From contig NZ_HG322951.1 in NCBI RefSeq assembly GCF_000455325.1, positions 979,005 through 1,043,004 on the forward strand: 64,000 nt of DNA, read 5' to 3'. The stretch comes from Mycolicibacterium septicum DSM 44393 (GTDB taxonomy: Bacteria; Actinomycetota; Actinomycetes; Mycobacteriales; Mycobacteriaceae). Positions 9,210-16,414 of the stretch are shown one piece after another. Made by a program: the position numbers and the translations under genes. The notes beneath the pieces are model-generated. The model saw only the letters and a list, made by a program, of their open reading frames with translations, searched no databases and was not told where the DNA came from. Every line of letters begins with the position of its first letter. Position 1 is the first letter of the stretch.

Positions 9210-10774
9210 TGCTGACACGTTTCATTCGAACCCAGCTGATCGTCTTCGCCGTGGCGTCGGTCATCGGTATGGCTGTGATGGCCTTCGTCTACATGCAGGT
9301 CCCCACCTTGCTCGGGATGGGACGGATGACCGTCACCATGGAACTGCCGGGTGCCGGCGGCTTGTACCGGTTCAGCAACGTCACCTACCGCGGCAGCCAG
9401 ATCGGCAAGGTGATCGCCATCGAACCGACCGCCCGCGGTGCCACCGCGACTCTTTCGCTGGATAGCTCGCCCAAGATTCCGGCGGACCTGCAGGCACAGG
9501 TGCGCAGTGTCTCGGCGATCGGTGAGCAATACGTGGAACTCCGTCCGCGCACCGACGCTGCGCCCTACCTGCACGACGGTTCGGTGATATCCGCGGATGA
9601 CATCACGATCCCCCAACCGGTGGGTCCGATGCTTGATCAACTCAGCGCCCTGCTGGGCAGCATCCCGAAGGACTCATTGACCAGGCTTCTCGATGAATCC
9701 GCACAGGGCCTCGGTGGCGCCGGATACGACCTGGGCTCCCTACTCGACTCGTCCTCCCGTGTCGCAGCGGATCTCCGGCCGACCGCCGAACAGGCCCGCC
9801 GATTCATCGAAGACAGTGAGCCGCTGCTGGATTCACAGCTGCAGACATCGGACGCAATCCGCACGTGGACGCACAGCCTGGCGGAAGTCACCACACAACT
9901 GACCACGAACGACCCGCAGATCCGCACGCTGCTGCGACAAGGCCCCGGCGCCTTCCAGGAAACGACTCGCCTTCTCGATCAGGTCAAGCCCACACTGCCG
10001 ATCCTTCTTGCGAACCTCACCTCGATCGGACAGGTTGGCGTCACCTACCACCCCTCGCTCGAACAGGTCCTGGTGCTGGCGCCGCCGTTGACTTCGATGT
10101 TCATCGGCGCCGGACCGAACAACAACTACGTCGGCAAAGGCCTCGGCGATTTCCGGCTCACCGTGGCCGACCCGTCGCCGTGCACCGTCGGATATCTGCC
10201 CCCGAACCAGTGGCGGGCACCGGGCGACACCAGCCCGGCCGATACCCCCGACGGCTTGTACTGCAAGTTGCCCCAGGACGCGCCGATCGCCGTACGCGGC
10301 GCCCGCAACTACCCCTGTATGGGCCATCCCGGGAAGCGCGCACCAACCGTCGAGGAGTGCGACAGCGACAAACCCTTTATGCCGCTCGCACAACGCCAAC
10401 ATGCGTTGGGCCCCTACCCGTTCGATCCCAACCTGGCCGGCCAAGGAGTACCGCCCGATTGGCGAGTAGGGCAGGATGACAACCTCGACGGGCCGCTCGA
10501 AGGCACCCCACCTCCACCGGGTCAAGATCCGCCCAGTTCGGTGCCGCCCGCGCCCGAGAATCCGGCGACTCCGCCGGATGATTCCGCTGGGCAGCCGCAG
10601 GCGTCGGGGCCCCTCGGCCTTCAGGGGCTCAGTCCTGCCGAACCCGTGGCGATCACCCGTTACGACCCCGGTTCCGGGAAGTACATGGCTCCTGATGGGC
10701 AGGTCTACGTGCAGCGCAACCTCATGACCACAGGCCACACGGCGAGTTGGAAGGAACTCATCCTGCCCGGATGA
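9209..10774 (+). CDS. mceF: Mce-family protein, MceF-like
   Basis: The ATG at 9209 shares one base with the mceE stop and gives 521 residues. A membrane segment (LIVFAVASVIGMAVMAFVYM) is followed by the MCE domain (TVTMELPGAGGLYRFSNVTY, then GSQIGKVIAIEP). Several cysteines and a Pro/Gly-rich stretch lie towards the C-terminus (PPPPGQDPPSSVPPAPENP). The last 50 residues contain ITRYDPGSGKYMAPDGQ, a feature of many MceF proteins. It closes the Mce subunit set. Confidence 0.92.
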   Translation: MLTRFIRTQLIVFAVASVIGMAVMAFVYMQVPTLLGMGRMTVTMELPGAGGLYRFSNVTYRGSQIGKVIAIEPTARGATATLSLDSSPKIPADLQAQVRSVSAIGEQYVELRPRTDAAPYLHDGSVISADDITIPQPVGPMLDQLSALLGSIPKDSLTRLLDESAQGLGGAGYDLGSLLDSSSRVAADLRPTAEQARRFIEDSEPLLDSQLQTSDAIRTWTHSLAEVTTQLTTNDPQIRTLLRQGPGAFQETTRLLDQVKPTLPILLANLTSIGQVGVTYHPSLEQVLVLAPPLTSMFIGAGPNNNYVGKGLGDFRLTVADPSPCTVGYLPPNQWRAPGDTSPADTPDGLYCKLPQDAPIAVRGARNYPCMGHPGKRAPTVEECDSDKPFMPLAQRQHALGPYPFDPNLAGQGVPPDWRVGQDDNLDGPLEGTPPPPGQDPPSSVPPAPENPATPPDDSAGQPQASGPLGLQGLSPAEPVAITRYDPGSGKYMAPDGQVYVQRNLMTTGHTASWKELILPG

Positions 10775-10820
10775 CGACCGCTGAACATGCCAGCCCACAA
10801 CGGAGTTCAAGGAGAAGCCA

Positions 10821-11318
10821 TTGTTTCCCGGACGTGCCATCGCAGCATCGACCATCCTGGCTGTAGTGGTGGCAACGAGCTTCGTTACAGCCGCCGTCGC
10901 GCAAGCAGAGTCATGCGACCGGCCCATCAACGGGACCTTCACCGCTACCTCCGACGGGCAATGGGCAAAGACCCGCGAGGTGTACCACGACGAATCCACG
11001 GTCGTCACGACGTGGACGGTCACGTCCAACTGTGACGACGTGATGCACTGCGCGGGGCAGGTGGTGAGCCAACAGGGCTGGACCGAGAGCCTTCGCTGTC
11101 AAGCAGGGGTGTGGTTGGTGCGCCATCACCTCGACAAGTGGCAAACCTGCCCGGACGGCAGCACCACGCCTGGCGACCAGGCCTTCCGCTTCTGGCGCAT
11201 CTCCGACGACCCAGAGACTTTCAAGGGCTATGACCGCACCATCGGACCGAGCGGTGGATGTGGTGTCAACCTCTGGCTCACCATCGAGATGCCGTTCAGG
11301 TTGGCTGCGGCCGCGTGA
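10821..11318 (+). CDS. Secreted protein at the end of the mce operon
   Basis: A 165-residue protein starting at TTG with AAGGAG seven bases upstream. Residues 1-30 form a signal peptide (AIAASTILAVVVATSFVTAA, cleavage after VAQA). The mature part has six cysteines (SCDRP, SNCDDVMHCAG, LRCQAG, QTCPDG, GGCGV), which suggests a small disulfide-bonded domain. It follows mceF by 46 bases in the same orientation and so is probably co-transcribed. Similar secreted proteins occur near mycobacterial mce loci, but I do not know a function. Confidence 0.8.
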   Translation: MFPGRAIAASTILAVVVATSFVTAAVAQAESCDRPINGTFTATSDGQWAKTREVYHDESTVVTTWTVTSNCDDVMHCAGQVVSQQGWTESLRCQAGVWLVRHHLDKWQTCPDGSTTPGDQAFRFWRISDDPETFKGYDRTIGPSGGCGVNLWLTIEMPFRLAAAA

Positions 11319-11339
11319 TCAGGGGCCGCAGGGACGCCA

Positions 11340-12194
11340 CTACACGGAACGGCAGGTCCTGAGGTAACTGAGGAACGATACCTGCAGGCCAGTCACGTGC
11401 GTTTCGTGCAGGATCTCGCTGGTGACCGCTTCGTTGCGTGAGGTGAGGCGGTGAAGGACGGTGGCCGTGTTCTTCGCGAGGCTTTGATAGACGGCCAGGT
11501 CCCCGAGAAGCTCGCGGTCGTTGAAGGTTACGTGGAGCTTGGCGGCACGCCGGCTGTCACCCAACTCGTCGAGCTGGGCGAAGATCTGACTGTCGTCACC
11601 GATGACGCCGGGGCTGCCCGATCCGATGCTCTCGAAGAGGGTGCTGCCGGTGAGCCAGGCATACAGGCTGAAAAGTCCGCCGTAGGAGTAGCCGAAAAGG
11701 CCGTGACCGCTTGTGGCGGTGCCGTATTCGTGTTCGATCCGTGGGTGCAGTTCCGCGGTAAGGAAACTCAGGAACACATCGGCGTGGGTGTCGCGTAGTT
11801 CGGCGAGGTAGGCGTCAGCTTCGTCGCGTGTTCTCATGCCTGATTGCAGTCCCATCTCCACGGCATCGATGAGCTCCTTGGCGATGGGCTCGCCGGGTGG
11901 CACGAAGTCTCTGTTGCGCAGCCGGTCCCAGTCTTGTGCTTCCTCGCCCGCGTACCCGACGCTGACTTGGATGTAGGGCTGGATCCGTTGCATGGGGTCC
12001 ATCTGGGTCACGATGAGCGGAGCCGTCAGGCCCACGGCAAAGTTACCGTCGAGCACGTACACGACGGGCGCCGGCGTCGAGACCCGGTCGTAGCCAGGTG
12101 GCGTGGTAACCCAGATGCCGTAGCCATGCCCACCGTTGGAACGCATCTCGAAGTAGTCGGTGTCCGCGAGACAGCCTTGCCACATGGCGCTCAT
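11340..12194 (-). CDS. Alpha/beta-hydrolase esterase, Fes/IroE-like
   Basis: A 284-residue cytoplasmic hydrolase. The nucleophile elbow is GYSYGG, preceded by HGLF; VVYVLDGNFAVGL is an early strand typical of the enterochelin-esterase/esterase-D fold, and a late His lies in LHETHV. The ATG at 12194 has AAGGACC in the correct position; twelve further codons upstream are open but have no better site. It diverges from a TetR gene with two palindromic operators between them, so it is the probable regulated target. The substrate is unknown. Confidence 0.82.
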   Translation of the reverse strand: MSAMWQGCLADTDYFEMRSNGGHGYGIWVTTPPGYDRVSTPAPVVYVLDGNFAVGLTAPLIVTQMDPMQRIQPYIQVSVGYAGEEAQDWDRLRNRDFVPPGEPIAKELIDAVEMGLQSGMRTRDEADAYLAELRDTHADVFLSFLTAELHPRIEHEYGTATSGHGLFGYSYGGLFSLYAWLTGSTLFESIGSGSPGVIGDDSQIFAQLDELGDSRRAAKLHVTFNDRELLGDLAVYQSLAKNTATVLHRLTSRNEAVTSEILHETHVTGLQVSFLSYLRTCRSV

Positions 12195-12248
12195 CAAAGG
12201 TCCTTCACAACTCGGCCGGCCGCGCAGCACGGCGCCCTCAGCGGCTCG

Positions 12249-12281
12249 TTATCCATTGGAGAAATCTTATCCAATGGATAA
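12249..12281. promoter_or_regulatory. Two tandem TetR-type operators
   Basis: A 15-base palindrome TTATCCAATGGATAA at 12267-12281 is preceded 18 bases upstream by a near copy, TTATCCATTGGAGAA, at 12249-12263. Together they also form a larger inverted repeat with 11-base arms. They lie between the divergent esterase and TetR genes and end four bases before the TetR start codon, as expected for a self-repressing TetR regulator. Confidence 0.8.
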
Positions 12282-12284
12282 AGT

Positions 12285-12863
12285 GTGGGAGTGATCTTGT
12301 CAACCGCGCAAGGCAAAGGGGACGCACGCGAGCGCCTTCTGGCTCGGCTTCTCGCTGCCTTCGGGGAGTCGCTTCCCTCTCCGGACATGTCGTTGCGTGA
12401 GGTCGCTGCCCGGGCCGAGACCAGCCACGCCCTGCTGCGGTACCACTTCGGGTCGCTCTCGGGTGTCTTGGCGGCGATGCTCAAGGTGCAGCGATCTCGT
12501 GACAACGAGGTGTTTCTCGAGGCCGCCCAGCATGGCACCTTCGACGAACTCGTCGTGGCGATCTGGCGGGCCTATACCCGCCCGGAGCGGCTGTCCCGTA
12601 TCCGCGGCTTCTTTCACGTCGTAGGGCTCGCCGCGTATAGACCAGCGGACTTTCGTGAGTTCATCGACTCACTCGACGACCTGACCATGATGCTGGCCTC
12701 GCTCGCAGAACGCGAAGGGCACAACTCCGAGGAGGCGCTGAACATGGCCATCATCGCCGTCGCCGCGATGCGTGGCCTGCTCCTGCGGGAGGTTCTGACT
12801 CCAGGCGGCCACTCGGAGGACGCCATTGCCTTGATCCTGTCCATGAGCAAGGGGAGTAATTAG
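12285..12863 (+). CDS. TetR-family transcriptional regulator
   Basis: A 192-residue regulator. The helix-turn-helix reads SLREVAARAETSHALLRYHFGS at about residues 40-62. The first GTG (12285) is only four bases from the operator, so the transcript may be leaderless; GTG at 12291 is an alternative. It is divergent from the esterase gene and probably represses both. The C-terminal ligand domain gives no ligand clue. Confidence 0.88.
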   Translation: MGVILSTAQGKGDARERLLARLLAAFGESLPSPDMSLREVAARAETSHALLRYHFGSLSGVLAAMLKVQRSRDNEVFLEAAQHGTFDELVVAIWRAYTRPERLSRIRGFFHVVGLAAYRPADFREFIDSLDDLTMMLASLAEREGHNSEEALNMAIIAVAAMRGLLLREVLTPGGHSEDAIALILSMSKGSN

Positions 12864-12946
12864 CCGCCATTGGCCACCACTTCAGCACCTCGACGAAGCC
12901 GTTCCCGTAGTGTCCTCGCCGATGAGCGACCGGCTGGGGATGTGAC

Positions 12947-13561
12947 GTGAGCCTGGCACCCATCGCCCAGGCAATGGGTGCCTTCGCGGTGACCAACATC
13001 GATGACATCGTCGTACTTGCCGTGTTCTTCGGTCAGGCGCCAGGCCATCGCGGGGCAGCGATCCGGGTGATCGTCGGTCAGTACCTCGGCTTCGGCGCAA
13101 TCCTGGCGGTATCGATCAGCGGCGCCCTACTCGGCGAAACGCTGCTACCCCCCACGGTTCTTCCGTACTTCGGGCTGCTGCCAATCATGTTGGGGCTCAG
13201 GGCCGCGTGGGTTTCGTGGCGCCGCAGTCACGACACCGAAACGCCAGATGCCCAATTCGCGTCGCCACCTGCAGGGCCGGGGGTTTGGCAAGTCGCAGCG
13301 GTTACCTTCGCCAACGGTGGAGACAACATCGGTGTGTACGTGCCGATCTTCGCCGTCGCGACCATCGGCACTGTCGCTGCCTATGCCGTCGTGTTTCTCA
13401 TCGGCGTTGCGGTGTGGTGCGCGGCCGGGCGATACTTCGCCTCCCGCCCGATCATTGCCGAGGCGCTCTCACGCTGGGGCCACATCATCCTGCCCGTCGC
13501 ACTCGTCGTTATCGGGACGGTCATCCTCGTCGAAGGCGGTGCGTTCGGCCTCTCGATGTAG
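12947..13561 (+). CDS. CadD-family cadmium-resistance-type membrane transporter
   Basis: A 204-residue membrane protein with five to six hydrophobic segments. The N-terminal signature TNIDDIVVLAVFF and the second-half repeat FANGGDNIGVYVPIFA match the Cad_res family, in which both acidic motifs lie in the membrane. The GTG at 12947 follows GGGGATGTGAC. The family exports cadmium or related small solutes, but many actinobacterial members are uncharacterised. It follows the TetR gene by 83 bases on the same strand; co-regulation is possible but not shown. Confidence 0.82.
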   Translation: MSLAPIAQAMGAFAVTNIDDIVVLAVFFGQAPGHRGAAIRVIVGQYLGFGAILAVSISGALLGETLLPPTVLPYFGLLPIMLGLRAAWVSWRRSHDTETPDAQFASPPAGPGVWQVAAVTFANGGDNIGVYVPIFAVATIGTVAAYAVVFLIGVAVWCAAGRYFASRPIIAEALSRWGHIILPVALVVIGTVILVEGGAFGLSM

Positions 13562-13672
13562 CGGGCGTACTTCGAACATGGCGATGATCTCCCCTTGAAA
13601 AATTCGCTGGGACCTGGCGGAATGCGGTGTTATCGTCGCGGCGTGACAAGGTCCTGCCACGGCTATGAGCCG

Positions 13673-13704
13673 CTCGCCGGGATGCATGAAGCATCCGCGG
13701 CGAG
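13673..13704. terminator. Strong GC-rich hairpin
   Basis: CTCGCCG-GGATGC pairs with GCATCC-GCGGCGAG around the five-base loop ATGAA, with one bulged base. A TTTG follows. It lies 112 bases after the CadD gene and could end its transcript, although there is no long T-tract; it could equally be a remnant. Confidence 0.35.
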
Positions 13705-14067
13705 TTTGTGGTGCGCGGGCACCGTCGACGCCAGAGGCCTTGCCCGACAATCGGTCGAGCATGATGCCCTGGGGCATCTCAGGTGCTTCGTCAACGACCT
13801 TCCACCCTGTCAATGGGTGCGGGCCGCGGCCGGAAACACGAGACCGAAGAACAATCTCACAAACTTCTCAACTTCGCTGTTGTCGCTGACAGGAACGTCG
13901 CCTGACGTTGCTGTAGTTCGCCACGCCTAATTAGGCTGGTGTGCAACGGGTTACGAAGAAGAAACCGCTCGACAATCGCGTTGCCCGCACCCCATGCTGT
14001 TAAGGGCAACGCACCCGAATGACCGTGTGCAGAGTGGCGTGACAGGTGAAACATCTTTTCCCGCTGG

Positions 14068-14090
14068 CTCTTTGAAAACTGAACAATGTG
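14068..14090 (+). promoter_or_regulatory. rRNA-leader-like sequence before the tRNA array
   Basis: CTCTTTGAAAACTGAACA at 14068-14085 resembles the TTTGAGAACTCAA-type leader sequences that precede 16S rRNA in mycobacterial rrn operons, where such elements take part in antitermination. It ends seven bases before the first tRNA. The match is by eye and the role here is inferred. Confidence 0.35.
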
Positions 14091-14096
14091 GCATCC

Positions 14097-14184
14097 GCGC
14101 TCGTGGCGGAACTGGAAGACGCGCCCGGCTCAGACCCGGGTGCCCAATACGGGCATGCAGGTTCAACTCCTGTCGAGCGCACCA
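14097..14184 (+). tRNA. tRNA-Leu(CAG)
   Basis: A type II tRNA with a perfect 7-bp acceptor stem (GCGCTCG/CGAGCGC), the anticodon CAG in the loop CTCAGAC, a long variable arm (TGCCC-AATA-CGGGCA), a T loop TTCAACT and an encoded ACCA end. It is the first member of the array. Confidence 0.88.
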
Positions 14185-14193
14185 TCGATGCTT

Positions 14194-14320
14194 AGGCCTG
14201 TGGATTGCGGACTCGTACCGTGCCGTGAGCGGTGAGTATCGTTGAACGCGTAGTTAATGAGATCGATTACCACTCTTGGCTTTTACTCGTGAATTCCGAG
14301 TTCGAGTCCTGGGAGGCCTA
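14194..14320 (+). pseudogene. Degenerate tRNA remnant
   Basis: A T loop TTCGAGT at 14301 is followed by GAGGCCT-A, which would be the 3' acceptor strand; the nearest matching 5' strand, AGGCCTG, is at 14194, about 125 bases away, too far for one tRNA. The T stem has a mismatch and no anticodon arm pairs. I read it as two halves of a broken or rearranged tRNA gene. Confidence 0.35.
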
Positions 14321-14334
14321 CTCAAGAGCCACAT

Positions 14335-14406
14335 GCGCCGTTAGCTGAGTTGGGATAGCACCAGACTCTTAATCTGGGGACGGGGGATCGAAACCCCCAC
14401 GGCGCA
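14335..14406 (+). tRNA. tRNA-Lys(CTT)
   Basis: The acceptor stem GCGCCGT/ACGGCGC, the anticodon stem CCAGA/TCTGG around CTCTTAA and the T stem GGGGG/CCCCC all pair perfectly. The anticodon is CTT. The T loop is ATCGAAA instead of TTCGAAA and the encoded 3' end is ACCG, so CCA would be completed enzymatically. Confidence 0.85.
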
Positions 14407-14417
14407 CCGATATTCAA

Positions 14418-14494
14418 GCGGTTGAGGTGTAACGGGTTTGCACGTCAGTCGTCCAAACCGACAGAACGGGTTTCGAGTCCCTCCATCCGCGCCA
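14418..14494 (+). pseudogene. Degenerate tRNA-like sequence
   Basis: GCGGTTG at 14418 pairs with CATCCGC at the 3' end with one mismatch, followed by GCCA, so the outer limits fit a 77-base tRNA. The T loop (GGG-TTTCGAGT-CCC) has an extra base and the anticodon arm (GTCAGT...ACCGAC) has a mismatch and lacks the invariant T33. The identity cannot be assigned. Confidence 0.45.
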
Positions 14495-14513
14495 GATGAC
14501 GCAATGAAGACCA

Positions 14514-14587
14514 TGCGCGGTAGGACAATTCGGTAGTCCACCGGGCTCATTATCTGGACGTCACCGGTTCGAATCCCGCCCGTCACC
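14514..14587 (+). pseudogene. Degenerate tRNA-like sequence with CAT anticodon
   Basis: The D stem GGAC/GTCC and the anticodon stem CCGGG/TCTGG around CTCATTA are good, giving a CAT anticodon (Met or Ile2 type). The acceptor stem (TGCGCGG against CCGTCAC) does not pair and the T stem has two mismatches, so the gene is probably inactive. Confidence 0.5.
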
Positions 14588-14601
14588 CCGCCCATGTCCA
14601 T

Positions 14602-14675
14602 GCCCCTGTAGCTCAAGCGGATAGAGCGTCGTCCTCCGACGGCGAAGGTTGGCGGTTCGAGTCCGTCCAGGGGTG
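14602..14675 (+). tRNA. tRNA-Arg(CCG)
   Basis: The acceptor stem GCCCCTG/CAGGGGT has one G-U pair, the D stem is GCTC/GAGC, the anticodon stem TCGTC/GGCGA encloses CTCCGAC (anticodon CCG), and the T arm is GGCGG-TTCGAGT-CCGTC. All arms fold. No CCA is encoded. Confidence 0.87.
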
Positions 14676-14686
14676 CGACACACGAT

Positions 14687-14760
14687 GCCCGCGTAGCTCA
14701 AGTGGAGAGAGCGCCTGTTTACGAAGCAGGAGGTTGCTGGTTCGAGTCCAGTCGCGGGTG
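14687..14760 (+). tRNA. tRNA-Arg(ACG)
   Basis: The acceptor stem GCCCGCG/CGCGGGT, D stem GCTC/GAGC, anticodon stem CCTGT/GCAGG around TTACGAA (anticodon ACG) and T arm GCTGG-TTCGAGT-CCAGT all pair. No CCA is encoded. It is the last member of the array, eleven bases after tRNA-Arg(CCG). Confidence 0.9.
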
Positions 14761-14845
14761 CGCACTGACCAGTACCGCTTGTTTTGGCCTCGCGGGGAGT
14801 TGCACGGCGACGCATAGCCCGCCATTGGGGCCGGGAGGTCGAGGG

Positions 14846-15183
14846 ATGACTGATGAGCAGGTCGTCGCCTCGACGTTGGCCTCCCTGAGACAGATTTATG
14901 GCGACAGCGTCCCGGGCCCGGTGAACTATTGGGTTACCCGGTGGGGTGCAGTCCGTATTCGTTGGATTCGTATTCCCATGTGGCGGTGGGAGCTTCCCAC
15001 GAGGACCACGATGCGATGGCGACTCCGGTCGGTGGGGCGGTGCACCTTGCTGGGGAAGCAACCTGGAGCACCGACCCGGCAACAGTGAACGGGGCGTTGC
15101 TGCCGGGAGATCGGGCGGCTGAGCACGTCCTCGGAAGACCGATCGATCTCGGAGAACTGCATCAGCCCGTCCCTGGCAGCTGA
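14846..15183 (+). pseudogene. Remnant of a flavin amine oxidase (C-terminal part, frameshifted)
   Basis: The frame from ATG 14846 encodes MTDEQVVASTLASLRQIYG...NYWVTRWG, typical of the C-terminal half of flavin monoamine/polyamine oxidases. After RWG the family sequence continues one frame away (PYSLDSYSHVAVGA, then VHLAGEATWSTDPATVNGAL) to the stop at 15183. Loss of one base in an Asp codon near 14950 explains the switch. The N-terminal FAD Rossmann domain is absent; tRNA genes occupy its place. The remnant has both a truncation and a frameshift. Confidence 0.8.
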
Positions 15184-15244
15184 GCAGCTCGCGTGCCCTG
15201 ATGGCAGAGTGTCAACGATTTCGGTGAGTTCGTTACATAACGTA

Positions 15245-15263
15245 GCCCCGGCCCCGCCGGGGC
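15245..15263. terminator. Perfect 8-bp GC hairpin
   Basis: GCCCCGGC and GCCGGGGC enclose a CCC loop, with no T-tract after it. It lies between the amine-oxidase remnant and the small membrane-protein gene and may stop transcription coming from the tRNA array. Confidence 0.4.
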
Positions 15264-15336
15264 GCGGCCTAAGGTCTGCGTTGTGCGCGACGAGAGCGCA
15301 CCGCAAGAGCGTCAGTTCGTCTGTAGAGGTTGCTTC

Positions 15337-15483
15337 ATGAGTGGTGTTTTAGAGCGGCTGCAAACTGCCATGTATATAACGCTCACGGCCGCGTTCTTGG
15401 GGCTGACACTCTCTGCTCTCGTCGCGGTCCTCATCGCTGCCGCGCCTCTCAAGCTCTTGGCGTTGATCGACAGAGAAGCTTGA
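15337..15483 (+). CDS. Small single-pass membrane protein
   Basis: ATG 15337, preceded by AGAGG, gives 48 residues. Most of the length is hydrophobic (ITLTAAFLGLTLSALVAVLIAAAP), followed by a short charged tail (LIDREA). The frame is also open further upstream, but the RBS favours this start. I do not recognise it; it could be a real small membrane protein or a chance frame. Confidence 0.4.
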   Translation: MSGVLERLQTAMYITLTAAFLGLTLSALVAVLIAAAPLKLLALIDREA

Positions 15484-15603
15484 TCTGCAACTCGTCAAGC
15501 TCCGTGGCGTCCGGCTCCTCCTGAGAGTTTTCATCGGCCGGGGGTTGATCCTCACAACAACCGAATCATCGCCTTGTTCTGAGTCGCCGGTCCGCCGATA
15601 CGC

Positions 15604-15621
15604 ATGAAGTTGATATGAAGT
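15604..15621. promoter_or_regulatory. Direct repeat with one-turn spacing
   Basis: ATGAAGT occurs at 15604 and again at 15615, an 11-base period. OmpR/PhoP-type regulators bind such direct repeats as tandem dimers, and an orphan OmpR-type regulator is encoded 800 bases downstream. The link is inferred. Confidence 0.35.
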
Positions 15622-15658
15622 CTTCGGCGGACGCCCTTATCGTCCGCAGAATGACGGT

Positions 15659-16303
15659 GTGACGGCGATGTCTGCTCCCTCCGGCGCCCAGCAACGACGG
15701 CAGTCGGCCGACGGGCAGTTGCCGACGAAGCATCGTGCTGGACGAGCACTGATTCGAGTGCTGGGTGGTGCCGAGGAGCCGGCACCGGAGGACCGAGGCG
15801 CGCGTCTCGCCCTACCCGACGGTGACCGGGCCGAGGCTGCCGAACAGGTGGGCGTAGTTCGCCTGGCTCGCCAGCAGGAACTGCAACAGGCCCGGTACTA
15901 CCGCGGGATGCTGGAGGAGCAGCGGGCAGTGGTCGAAGATGAACTGACCCGTGACTGCGAGTTGCTCGTCCGGCATCTGGCCGACGATCGCAACCGACGC
16001 CGGATGCCTCGTCTTCGTGAAGCCATCAGGCTCAAGCGCCGTGAGCAATATCAGATTGACTGTTTGCTGGAGTCTTTGAGCGCGAGGTTCTTCTGGCCCC
16101 GGCCGAAGGCGCTGCCGGACCACCGTTTCGCCATCGAGATCCACCCCACGCGGCACGGCTACCGGGTTCGGATCCCCGATCTGGATCTGGTCGTCACCGT
16201 TGTCAGCCGCGCCGATGCCGAGATGTCGGCCCGCGAGCACATCGCCGTACACATGGGTACCGCCATCAGCCGCATTGCGGTGCACGTCGCCCCTGCTCAC
16301 TGA
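15659..16303 (+). CDS. Coiled-coil protein with HicB-like C-terminal domain
   Basis: A 214-residue protein from GTG 15659 (ATG at the fourth codon is an alternative). The first 60 residues are polar. Residues about 60-140 are strongly helical and charged (QQELQQARYYRGMLEEQRAV, then DELTRDCELLVRHLADDRNR), likely a coiled coil. The last 55 residues (FAIEIHPTRHGYRVRIPDLD, then VVTVVSRADAEMSAREHIA) show the strand-strand-helix pattern of HicB-type domains, which often accompany HicA toxins. No HicA gene is adjacent. The function is unknown; DNA binding or scaffolding is conceivable. It precedes the response regulator by 111 bases. Confidence 0.65.
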   Translation: MTAMSAPSGAQQRRQSADGQLPTKHRAGRALIRVLGGAEEPAPEDRGARLALPDGDRAEAAEQVGVVRLARQQELQQARYYRGMLEEQRAVVEDELTRDCELLVRHLADDRNRRRMPRLREAIRLKRREQYQIDCLLESLSARFFWPRPKALPDHRFAIEIHPTRHGYRVRIPDLDLVVTVVSRADAEMSAREHIAVHMGTAISRIAVHVAPAH

Positions 16304-16414
16304 CCGTCCCGGCGCGCTGCCATGGCGAGCGATCCGGGTTCTGTCCCGCTGCCCCGGGCATGAGACTCCTATGAGTTCAGTGACAACTTCCTATGTGCTC
16401 CGGACTATGGAGTT

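Larger units (their letters stand above)
13562..14096. other. Gene-poor stretch before the tRNA array
   Basis: No convincing gene is present. Open frames of about 110 codons exist but have no recognisable features and contain unusual clusters of rare residues. Three secondary-structure elements stand out: a GC-rich hairpin (13673-13704), a 12-base palindrome GCCTAATTAGGC (13925-13936), and a 9-base inverted repeat GCGTTGCCC/GGGCAACGC (13978-14012). Together with the following tRNA remnants this looks like decayed DNA. Confidence 0.5.

Noticed and set aside
10506..10580. Pro/Gly-rich repeat-like stretch in mceF
   Set aside because: It is the normal low-complexity tail of Mce proteins, not a separate repeat element.
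13595..13930. Possible 111-residue protein before the tRNA array
   Set aside because: No recognisable motif, contains the hairpin sequence and lacks support; treated as non-coding.
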